A stretch of DNA of 64,000 nt from Euptelea pleiosperma (Eukaryota > Streptophyta > Magnoliopsida > Ranunculales > Eupteleaceae): positions 18,229,190 to 18,293,189 of the forward strand of contig CM068553.1 in NCBI GenBank assembly GCA_035048495.1. The letters run 5' to 3'. The notes beneath the pieces were generated by a model. The model was not told the origin of the DNA, searched no databases, and saw only the letters and a program-made list of their open reading frames with translations. The translations under genes were made by a program, and so were the position numbers. Position 1 is the stretch's first letter. Each line of letters begins with the position of its first letter. Positions 35,538 to 46,004 of the stretch are shown piece after piece.

Positions 35538-36260
35538 ATCAGACGGCTTAGAAGCATCAACCATCAGATCTCCATCAAGATGAAAGAAATTTTCAGATCT
35601 TAAGGCCTATGCCTGCATTAAATTGAAAATGATGTGGGCGTATGGTCTCACATTCTATTTTGGAGCTTTGGATCAACATGATTAAGCTAGATCAAACGTC
35701 CTAGAAGCATCAACTGTCAGATCTCCATCAAGATGACGGGATGTTTCAGATCTTAAGGCATATGCCATCAATAAATTGAAAATGATGTGGGTGTATAGTC
35801 TAACATTCTATTTTGAGTTTTGGATCTTCATGATCAAGCCAGATCATAAGGTCGAGAAGTATCAACCGTCAGATCTCAATCAAGATGTAGGAATTTTTCA
35901 GATCTTAAGGCATACGCCCACATTAATTGAAAATGATGCAGGCGTATGGTTTCACATTCTATTTTTGAGCTTTAGATCATCGTAATCAAGCCAGATCAGA
36001 CGGCCGAAAAGCATCAACCGTCAAATCTCCATCAAGATAAAGGGATTGTTCAGATCTTAAGGCGTACGCCATCATTAAATTGAAAATGATGCGGGTGTAT
36101 GGCCTCACATTCTATTTTGGATCCTCATGATCAAGCCAGATTAGACGGCCAAGAAATATCGACCATTAAATCTCCATCAAGATGAAGGAATTTTTTAGAT
36201 CTTAAGACATACGCTCGGACGAAATGCAAAATGATACAGGCGTATGGTCCTACTTACCAC
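35500..36260. repeat. Tandem array, five copies of a ~152-bp unit
   Basis: Repeated landmarks are CATTCTATTTTGGAGCTTTGG (about 35500, 35651, 35804, 35954, 36108), GATCAAGCCAGATCAGACGG, TCAACCGTCAGATCTCCATC, TTTCAGATCTTAAGGC and ATGATGTGGGCGTATGG. Copies differ by about 10-15%. 36260-36540 is a weaker continuation. Confidence 0.85.
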
Positions 36261-36540
36261 TTTTATGGAGTCATTTGAGAGATATGATCACAAAGTTGAA
36301 TTTTGACTCTTCTAGTCAAAGTTTAAATTTCTCAGATTCGTGTAAGATATGATAGATCTAGAATCATACGCCTGCTTGAAATTGAAAATGCTATGGGCGT
36401 ATGGCCTTACATTTGTCCAATTATTCCTATTTTGGGTGATTTGGATGATGTTGGCACATAGCGGGAGCGATTCATAGTATTTCGGCTGTTCGGGCAATAT
36501 GGCAATTTGCGAGCAGTTGGACAAGGATTTTCGTCAATTC

Positions 36541-37085
36541 AAATGGGAATATGAATGAAGATATAGTTTTTATTTATTAATTTAAGGTCAGTTGTATTAA
36601 CTGAACCCATTGTAAGTGATAAAGCGACCAAAATCCCATGTGACAGGCATTTTTTTAGTAAAAAGGGTATTAATGTAAATTTACCCCATCTTTTTAGAAA
36701 ACTCTATAAATAAAGAACTAATGAGGGGGAAAAGGAATTGGTCTTTTTTCTTTGAGAAGCGTCCTTACTTTGTTGAATTTTTTAGAGAGTGTATACTTGG
36801 GAATTCCCGATCTTTTACATCTATCTTGAATAAAATCGTGAGTTTGTTATTGAATATTAAACAAGGTATTTATCTATTAATAGACATATATTCTTCTCCG
36901 AATCTGGATCTTTCCTATACGACAACGACAACGACTCAACATTATTGATCTTGGGGGAGGAGTCTATATATTTTGTGTAGATCCTCTTATGGGATTCATC
37001 CAAGATTGGAAAACAGCATAGAATCCAAGAGGGTGTGTGTCTTCTTTGGCCTCTCAAGAGACAAGAACTTGAACACTTAACAATG
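36541..37085 (+). other. Possible LTR leader region
   Basis: A TATA-like CTCTATAAATAAAG near 36704 is followed by a leader-like stretch and by CCTCTCAAGAGACAAGAACTTG. This resembles an LTR promoter and U5, but no paired copy or coding domain was found. Confidence 0.2.
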
Positions 37086-39925
37086 GATTCTTAGAAAAAA
37101 TTAATGAATTATAGTCAAAAGATAATAAAGAAAGTAAAAATGAATCAACATGAATGTCTTTGAAATACATATAGCGTTGAATGAGTAATAATTCATAGAA
37201 TGGATTATGATTATATTAATTACATAAAATCTGTGAATCTGTCACATATACAAATCCCTTAACCTTGTACACCAATCAATCAATCCCAAATAAAAGGAAG
37301 AATTCATGAAAACTTCGTAAAAGCTTCAAGGAACATGATTCTACAAATCTGTCCATGTTATATACCATCATCATCATAAAAGATCATCAACCTGCAAAAC
37401 AAGACATAATATTTATATTAATGAGAATCAATAAAGAATGATCTTTAAAGAAAAGACATGAAGTTGTATAATTGAATTTACAGAAATAAGAATTGAATTT
37501 ACAAGATTATCCATTTTATAATCAAATTATATCCTTTCAATCCCATTATTAAATTACTCATTACATCTTAAAACATTTTTCAACAATTAACAGTTAAAAG
37601 TCTTAATAACATATTGCATAAATCAAGATCATACATTACTAAAGAACCAAGAATCATTTGAAGAATAAGAAATAATGATTAATAAACAAGAAATTCACAT
37701 GATTAAACCATAATTATTAACACTTTTAATGAATAACTATCAATATATTATCAAGAAAAAAGCCGCCATAAGGACAACAAGAAAATGATATCCAACGTGG
37801 ATCCCCAATTATCATTACCTATGCTTTATGCCTTTCTGACGTCAGAGTCATCCTACAATAGAACACTTGCAGAATCAGTGCACCATAGTGACATTTTTAG
37901 GATTGCATATCCAAGCCTATTTACCTAAAGCTAAACCTTTACTAGATTATTTGCTTAAAATTTCTTTTCTGGAAAAGATTCATATCAAAATTGAATCTTT
38001 AATCCTTATTTCTATTCAAAAGATTATTTGATATAGTTCCTACTAGAATTTGGGGAAGATCATTGTAAAACTCCATATTATTTGTATTTTCCTAAAAATC
38101 ACAAATTTGTGCCGCACAGATGGTACAAATGATGCTCTATGACATTAAATATCTAATTGGTATGTTAACCATACGTATTCGTGTCACAGGTGGCTGACCA
38201 AAATAGTAGTTTCATTCTTGCTTCCATTTACCACCATTAGAGAGTTACGGTGATAATAATACTACTTCTGGGCCCACCCCTGATTGCATGTTGACCTTGG
38301 AAAACAAATTCAACCAAAAGAAATGCTGGTTTTTCTTCCTAAGGAGGTGGAGATTTTAGTCAAAGAAAAAATAAAATGTTATTTGGGTAGAATTTTGAAG
38401 CATACGTTGTACATATTGTCCTAAGGCAAATTCGTCCCTTGAAATTTATGGCGATGCTTTCAGGCTCTTGGGACATCTACCCCCATGATTCAACAACTTG
38501 CTTGAGGTACAGAGCATACTCTTTTGATGTACGTACATCCGATCTCGAAGTATTTGAGTACTTCATTTTCTGGACATCACTACCATGGAGTCGAGAATTA
38601 CTTTTATTAATGACAAAGATAGTTGATAGTATTCAATAGCTTTTATTAATGACATATAGATTATTGATAACATATTTATCATATTCAATAGCTTAAGAAA
38701 AGCTTCCATACTCAATATCTCACTGAGTTTTTCTTTACATCCTAAATACTTGTTATGAGAAACTAATTTCAAATGTATCATTCATAAACATTTGTACAAT
38801 ATTCTCATTTTCCTTAAATAGTCATTTAGATATTATGCTTATATTAAATCTTGAGATCATTAATTGAGGAAAATAGAGAAATACAATGAACAAGTTGATA
38901 ATGGATTTAGGAAGAGGCCCACTTTAGAGTTTATATCGTGGAAATTATATCATCATTGTTATGCCTTTGTAGATGTTTGAGATTATTGTTGTTTCTGCTA
39001 TTATTATTAATAGAACCATATATCTAAAGATTCTAAGACACTTTGTAGGCAATATAACTGGCTAACTTGAACTCAATTAGCTCTAGAAACTTGGACACGA
39101 ATTAGGTGTCCGACTAGTTACTTATGGGCTTTATCCTTGAGATCTGGAGCTGCCTAACTTGCCTCGTACTCGGTCGGTCCATTTGTGACCTCGACCTTGG
39201 GCCATTTTCTTTCATATCCAATCGAAGCCAGTATATTAATCATATGATTCAAAACCTGCAAGGTTTGATCAAGCGATATGATGTCTTCTTCATGGACATT
39301 ATAAAGAGTGCGGCTATAAAATGCCCATGTAATTAACTAGCCACATATGACCACCCTCCCCCCGATTTGTGGGTTGCCACTTTGATGAATTAGACTTCCC
39401 GCCGTTAGCGGAGAAAAGCCCTTATAGAATGACGTAAACTTACTTAAAATGCTCTAATAAGGATAGATTCATGTCCCTATAAGGCAATCAACAAAAGATA
39501 GAAAATTAACATCCCTGTAGGAGAATCAACAAGGATTGATGTCCATATAAGACGATTCGTCAACATAACAATGAATTAATTAGCAATGGTACGCTTGCGT
39601 GGTTAACCCGTTGGTACAAAAGATAAACTCCTAGAAAGTGGAAAATAAAAAAGATGTAACTCCCAAAAGGCGGAGAGTGCAAAAGATGTGATTCTTAAGA
39701 CGTTGAGGATACATGAACAAATCTATATGACTCTAGCTGAAGTTGGCGCTCCTAAAGAGGCTGCACTTACAGAATAGGAGAAAACCTACAGAATAAGAAA
39801 AATATGACTCCTATAAGAGTTGATGCTCTTGAAGAGGTCACACCTATAAAATAGAAGAAAAGAAAATGTAACAGTTCGATCCACCATCTCCGAACAGACA
39901 ACCCCTGAAGAAGCACAAGTACGTG
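37086..39925. other. AT-rich intergenic sequence, no gene seen
   Basis: Long AT-rich stretch. The short open frames (for example 39124-39336) lack recognisable domains. 39430-39900 has imprecise repeats of phrases such as CTCCTA.A.AG.. and AATCAACAA, without a clear element. Confidence 0.4.
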
Positions 39926-42600
39926 TGATATTCGCTCAAAAGTGCTATTTAAAGCAATTATTCTTCTAGCGTTATTGCACTTTCCTATGTAAAATTACTC
40001 TATTTATCCACTTTTCTACGTAAGAGTCTCTTTTGTTGTATAGAATACACTTTTCTTGATGAAATGGTATATTTGCATGCATTAAACACATTTTCGAAAG
40101 TCTAGATATAAAGCCGTTCTTATTACGTGCTTCTTTTGTCGTAGGGAACCCAATTGGAGAATTTTAGGGATTGTGGGCCCATAATTGATGGCCATAGCCT
40201 TTGATCAAAGCATAGAGAGCTAGTGGACCAAGACAAGGAGATGTTGGCGAGAGACGAGAAGAGCCAAAGAGTCAGAAAAGCCTGAGAGAAAATCAAGAGA
40301 GAAGGAAAGACAAACCCTCAAAGAAGAGACTAAGGAGATTAAAACCTATCAACTAATACAATATGAGGACTTGTTCAGTTGATAAAGCATGCAGAAGACC
40401 AAGTCAAAGACCAGGGTTCAAGACCCTCTGCTAGCATTTTCTCTTTAATTTTGTAATATTTTCTCTCCTCTCTTTAAATCCTCATTCTCTCTCTACTCTC
40501 AATATCAACCACCGGATCCTCTCTCTTTCCGAAATCACTCGATTCTACGACCTACCTTGGCCGATCTCTACCGTTCGATGATCCATTAGATCATCATCGT
40601 TTGATCGCCAGTCCAATCATCCACCATCCGATCATCCATCCCACTATCTCAGAATTCAATGGCCCTCATTATTCCCTGTCCAATCCTATGGGCCATGATC
40701 AAGCTAAAATACAGGATCATTATCAATGGCCCACGGCTATGCTCTAATCTCAAAAGATAGGACCTATGCCACATGGCACAAGATGGACATAAGGGTATTC
40801 ATGGAAATAGATGGTTGAGAGTTGGTCATCTTTTGAGGAAAAATTTGGGAATAAAAGATTTTGATTCTTTTTGAAGGAAAAAGTAGTTTTTCCAAAAATG
40901 ACTAAAAAGAAAAGTTTGCAAAAAAATGACATTTTTTGGATTTTTTTGGAAAAGTGTTTTAACTCACCTATAATAGAAACCATGGGTTTCCATTTTATGG
41001 AAAACCAGGTTCCTATTTTGGGAGAAGTGGACCTTGCAAGAGATGGGTGGAGATATAAAAACTTTTTTTTAGAGAACCCTAAGGTCTCTCTCCATGTTTC
41101 CAAAAAGCCATCATCCTCAAATCTCTCTCGCATTCTATTCTCTCCTCTTGGCCGTTTTTTACCCCAAGCCATCCATCACCTCCCCTTCTCTTGCACCCAA
41201 AACGCCCCTCCATTCTCCAAGCTCCCAATCCCACGTTCTCCTCTCCGCTCTCTACTCTTTGACATTCTTCCCTCTCCTCCAAGTTTCCAACCGTCATCTC
41301 CAAAGAAAAAAAAAACCAAAAATAAGTTAGAAAAAAAAGGAGGAGAAAAGAAAAGGAAAGGGAAGATGAAGGAGATGAAGCCACCAGCTTCTCTCTTGGG
41401 CTCTCTTAAACCCCACGATCTTCATTGAGTTGTGCAGCTTGCAACATCAAGAATCCCAGCCGTTCTGCCCTTCTCTTTCAAAAAGAGAAAACACAAAAAA
41501 AAGGGAAGAAGAAAGAGGAGAAAACGGTGGGTGTCCCCCTGGCTGTAGGCGTTCCATCAACACCACTGCACCACCATCTCCATAAAGGATCCAGATCAGG
41601 CTTGCTGCCCCTCTCCGGCTACCATCCTGACCTCCTCGCCACTGCAACGGTCAGCAGATCCAACCACTTCAAGCTGCGTACCAGTCCGAACCCCTTCATG
41701 ATCTCCTTTGTTGCAGCAACTTGCTGCTATAAAACCCATCAAACACCTCCATCCCCATGTTCAATGCTCATCTCAAAAGGTGCCGGAGTTGCAACCTGCA
41801 ACTCCGGCCACCTCCATTCGCTCCGGCGAATCCCACGTTCCCCTCTCTCATCTCACGCTGCAAGAGTTGTGTGTTGGCCTGTAGTGCCTTCCTGGTTCCA
41901 TGCATGAGCCACCGTATCCTTCACAAGCCGTTGATTCCTCCACCGATCGGAGTTGCTGGTAGCAACTCCGGTGACCGCCATTAACACCGGTGACCGCTCA
42001 ACAAGCTACTCTTCACGAACGAGCACCTCACCCCGCCGATATCCTCCATCCAAGGTTCACACCACCAGCAACGCCACCATGTTCATCATAAGGGCAAGCC
42101 CCGCCTTCATGGCTGCCCTTTGTGAACCATTCTCAATGGTGAGTTCTCCTCTCTAATTTCTCTCTCATCTCTTAACTTTCTCTCATCATCTATTTTCTCT
42201 CTAAATTTTAATTTATTTCGTTGCTCTTAGTAGGATTTTAATTCATAAAATTATAATGTACGGTTTCTTTCAATCAATAAAGTTATTATTGCCAATAGTT
42301 TTGTTTGATTTGTTTTAATCTAGTTGCTTTGTTTTAGAATTTCTTCCATAAATGGCATGATATCAATCTCAAAGAATGTTTGAAACCGCCCATAATCACC
42401 ACTCTAACCTCTCCATATTCTCCATATTTTTCTAATAAAAATCCATGATTCTTGGTTGCACGACCTAACCCCGAGTGCGGATTGACATCTGACACGAATC
42501 CCTATACAAAGAATCTCTTTTTTTGCAGGATTAAAAACTCGGATAAATTACAAATGTGTTGATTCTAGGGTTTCCGTTACCAACGACGTGGAAAAACCCT
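39926..42600 (+). repeat. Left arm of the palindrome
   Basis: Order from the outer end: terminus; tRNA-like segment 40366-40434; TATAAAAAC at about 41052-41060; leader with CCCTAAGG; long C/T-rich tract to 42150; a GGTGAGTTC donor-like site near 42138; AT-rich intron-like part; TTTTTTTGCAG acceptor-like site ending about 42530; CCCTAG.TT at 42565-42602. The open frames (40871-41428, 41425-41907) follow the C/T-rich composition and have no domain. Confidence 0.6.
40366..40434 (+). ncRNA. tRNA-derived Pol III promoter-like segment
   Basis: TTGTTCAGTTGATAAAGC closely resembles a tRNA D arm (A box) and GGGTTCAAGACCC a T arm (B box), about 40 bp apart. There is no good anticodon stem or acceptor stem, so this is not a tRNA gene. 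The same segment lies at the same depth in other copies of the family (about 13232-13310 and 44868-44932 on the minus strand), so it is an integral part of the repeat. Confidence 0.45.
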
Positions 42601-42729
42601 AGTTTCAACGTGTAAATGAAGAGATCTCTATAATTATACCAGTATAAGAGAAAAATGGAATCACGATAAGAATTATCAATAATGTATTTGCTAGTAAATG
42701 ATTTTAACATCATAAAGAATGACGAGGAT

Positions 42730-45368
42730 CTTGAACCACAAGAAACTAGGGTTTTTTCGCGCCGTCGGATCGGAAACCCTAATCTCAACAATATTTGTAA
42801 CTAATCCGAGACTTTTTATCCTGTAAAATATCAGATTTGCATAGGGATTCGTATCGGATGTCGATCTGCACTCGGGGTGAGGGTTTGCATATTATCAGAA
42901 CATTGATTTAGGGAGTATGCCAGAAAATATAGAGAGATGAGAATGGTGGATATCGATATTTAAAACATTCATTTTTATTAATTTTTAAAGAACATCAGAG
43001 ATTTATTTAAAAGGAACTACAAGCATCAAAAGTTAAACACAACAATGCAAATCTTAATGTATTCATTAAACTCAACATCACTTACATAAAGTTGCACAAA
43101 TGAAAACTATGCTAAAAAAATAAAGAAATGTAGCATAATAAGACTAGCTAGAGAGAGAGGGAACTAGAGGGAGAAAGATAACTTAAATAAGAAGAGAAGG
43201 TAATAGAGAAGAATGATGGTGGCGCACCGTGGAGGGGAGCGGTGGTGGTGATGTACCCTTGTGGAGAATGGAGGTGCTTATTGGTGAGCGGCAATGCAAG
43301 GGCAGTTGGGGTGGTGCATGGGGGCTGCTTGGGGCAGCACTCAACTTTTCCTTTTCTTCTTCTCCTTGCTTCCCTCATCTTTCTTTTGTTCTTATTTTCT
43401 CTTTTTTTGTTGAATGAAGAAGATGAAAAATGAGAATAAGAAGATGACTTGAAGATGGGAGATCGTTGGAAGGCGGAGGCGATCGTCGACAACTCAGATA
43501 GGTGGAAGACTAGAGCGTCTAGGCCCTTTTGGCTACAACGTGGGAGACAATGGCTGCAAATGGTGGGGCGATAGCTGCTGACTAGTGTGGCGGCTGGAGG
43601 ACGTGATGGAGATGGAGAAGTTGCAGGTGGTATTGGAGGGCAACAGCGAGCTTGATGGAGATGGTGGTAGATGTTGAAGGATGGGGCGGTAGAGGGCAGT
43701 CTGGCCAGCACGGGTGAGTCACGTAGGTCCGTGAGAAGCACAGACCAACAGCAATGGTGGTCTCCCCTTCTCCTCTTCTATTCTTCTTCTTCTTTTCTTT
43801 TTTATTTTTCTATTTAACTTTGATCCATGGGGTGAGGACGACCAACTGAGAGCGGCTGGATGGGGAGTGTGGAGGAGTTTGAAAAGAGTAGAGAGAGGGG
43901 AGGAGAACATGGGGGCAAGAGAGGACTGACGGCTTGGATTTTTTTGTGATGATGCAATGTGATGATAGAGATGATAGCTGGGTTGAGGTTTTCTCCTCCT
44001 TGAGAAAACGTGGAGATGTGTTAGAGATGGAGGGGGCGTTAGGGTTTTGGAATGTGGGGGAGAGTTGAGGGAGAGGGCGTCCCCTTAGGGTTTGTCTTCC
44101 CTTTATACCCCTCGTGAGATAGCTTGAAGGGAATATCTTCTTGGGTTGAGAAAAAAATCTCTTCCTCTTATGCTGTCCACGTTTTCATCCTCTTCATGAA
44201 TTGATGGCTACCCTCTCGCTAACACATGACAATCTTTCCTTCTTAAACTCAACTATATTTAGGAGAGTGATGACTATCCAACATGGTGGCTGGACCACCA
44301 TTTAATGTCCAACACATCCTATCCATTCTACGCTTGATTGATTTCCCAAATTATCCTTTTCCACATGTCAAGCTATGTGTGGTTACCTTTTTTGGTAAAT
44401 CAATTCCAAAATAATAGTTATTTTTTTTAAACTATCTTTCCAATTTTCTTTTCCAATTACTTTAAAAAGAAAATCTTTCTAATATCCAAAAAAAAGGTTT
44501 CTAATTCATTTTTACAAAATCTTTCGAAAGGATTTTTTTTATATTTTGAGAAATCAATATTTTTAAGATCTTTAAAATCTGGACCATCCATTTCTTAGTA
44601 GCCCTGTGATGGACACATCACCCTTGTGGCAATCGTATGGGTGTGATAATGGGATTGATGACTGGATGGATAGGAGAATCTAACGGCCAGGATTCTAGGT
44701 AGAGGGAATGGATAGTGATGATCGGCCAAGGTATGAGATGATGACTGGTCGTAGGATAGAGTGATGGTGAAAGGAGAGAGAATCAGATGGTTGATATAGA
44801 GAGTAGAGAGAGAATGAGGATTTAGAGGGAGGAGAGAAAATATTATAAAATAAAGAAGAATTGCTTGCAGAGGGTCTTCGACTTGGTCTTCTGCACACTT
44901 TACCAAATGAACAAGTCCTCATCTTGTGTTAGTTGGTAAGCGTTAATATCCTTAGTCTCTTCTTTGAAGGCTTGTCTCTCCTTCTCTCTTGGTCGTCTCT
45001 CGACTCTTTCACCTCTCTGGTTCTCCCATCATTTGGCCTGTAACTTCTTCTCATCGCCCACTGGCTCTTGAGCTTTGATTATAGATTTTAGAGGTTTATT
45101 GTGGGCCCGCTTTCCATCAAAAATTTTCGATTAGTGCTCCTGCAATAAAAAATCGCGTAATGAGACTTCTACAAAATGGCTTCGCATATGGGTCAAATAA
45201 ATGCGTATGAATGCATACGAATATACCATTTTGATCAGAGAAGTGTGTTCTACGCAATGAGAGAAACTCTTACGTGGAAAAGTTGATAAAAATGACAATT
45301 TTACATAAGAGAGTGCGATAATGCTAAAAGGATAATTGCTTAAAATAAATACTTTTGAGCGAATATCA
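42730..45368 (-). repeat. Right arm of the palindrome
   Basis: Reverse-complement counterpart of the left arm. Read on the minus strand from 45368: terminus; tRNA-like segment at about 44932-44868 with a damaged B box; GGGTATAAAGG near 44110-44100; AACCCTAAGG; pyrimidine-rich tract to 43140; ATTTTACAGGATAAAAA acceptor-like site near 42830-42814. The 197-codon minus-strand frame at 43148-43741 is compositional (Pro/Ser/His-rich) and has no domain. Confidence 0.6.
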
Positions 45369-45375
45369 CTACATA

Positions 45376-46004
45376 TTGTCGAAGAATGTCGACATAGAAG
45401 TAATTGACTAAAGCGGAATGAAGCAATCTAGATAGAGCTAGACTCGTTAGAAATACATAAAGTATTCGGACCTGTAGTCCTAAATCCCGAAGCTGTTAAG
45501 CGTGTAACACACAAATGATCAAGGCATATCTAGAATTGCTAGAAATACATGAAGTATTCGGACTTGTAGTCCTGACGTCAGAAAATGTGAAGTCTGTAGG
45601 TCACAAATGATCAAGGAGAAGCTAGAATCGCTAACAAAGCGCAAAGTATTCAAACATGTAGTCCTAACACCCGATGTTGTATAAATTTGTAATGAAAAAT
45701 CCGAGATCGTAAATTATAAGGCACGACTCATAACACAAGGTTTCTAGTAGAGATTTAATATCAATTATGAAGAAACGTATTCCAATGTAAAGGATACAAT
45801 TATAATTCAATTCTTAATTTGTCTAGTAGTCATAGAAGGACTCAACATATGTCTTATGAACGTGGTCATGTTATATTTATATATTGACATACAAATATCT
45901 ATATCAAGGTCCTAAAAGGACTCAAAATGTCTGAAGCAAATAGCATGAATCCATATAGAATGTATGTTCGCAATGAAACTACAACAATCTGAAATCGATT
46001 GATT
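45376..46004 (+). pseudogene. Ty1/copia reverse-transcriptase relic
   Basis: Frame pieces read VEECRHRSN, ELDSLEIHKVFGPVVLNPEA, YKARLITQGF, INYEETYSNVKDTIIIQFLI and GLNICLMNVV. These match the start of the copia RT domain (ELDSL..R.VFGPV; KARLVAQGF; DYEETYSPV). Many stops and frame breaks. The catalytic YVDDM part is absent. It abuts the right end of the palindrome on its left and the WAK upstream module on its right. Confidence 0.8.
45438..45712 (+). repeat. Triplicated 92-bp segment in the copia relic
   Basis: CTAGA.T.GCTAGAAATACAT.AAGTATTCGGAC.TGTAGTCC starts at about 45438, 45530 and 45622, so a 92-bp unit is repeated about three times. Confidence 0.8.

Larger units (their letters stand above)
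39926..45368. mobile_element. 5.4-kb palindrome with ~2.6-kb inverted arms
   Basis: Outer ends are TGATATTCGCTCAAAAG and its exact reverse complement. Matching landmarks occur at equal distances from the two ends: the CTTACGTGGAAAAG block, a tRNA-like segment about 440 bp in, a TATA box followed by AACCCTAAGG about 1.1-1.3 kb in, pyrimidine-rich leader, and an AG acceptor with CCCCGAGTGC next to it about 2.6 kb in. About 130 bp of unpaired spacer lies at 42600-42730. Next to the ends are TACGT and TACAT, possibly a worn 5-bp target duplication. No transposase, gag or pol is encoded. It could be a giant foldback element or two LTR-like units joined head to head. Confidence 0.6.

Noticed and set aside
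35500..36260. A CRISPR-like array
   Set aside because: Units of 152 bp without unique spacers in a plant genome; an ordinary tandem repeat.
40366..40434. A functional tRNA gene
   Set aside because: A and B box motifs are present but no acceptor or anticodon stem can be drawn.
40871..41428. 185-codon open frame on the plus strand (and 41425-41907)
   Set aside because: Lies across the TATA box and leader of the left arm, low-complexity Lys/Ser/Pro content, not conserved in the right arm.
43148..43741. 197-codon open frame on the minus strand
   Set aside because: Pro/Ser/His-rich composition follows the pyrimidine-rich arm of the palindrome, no domain, and the other arm does not keep the frame.
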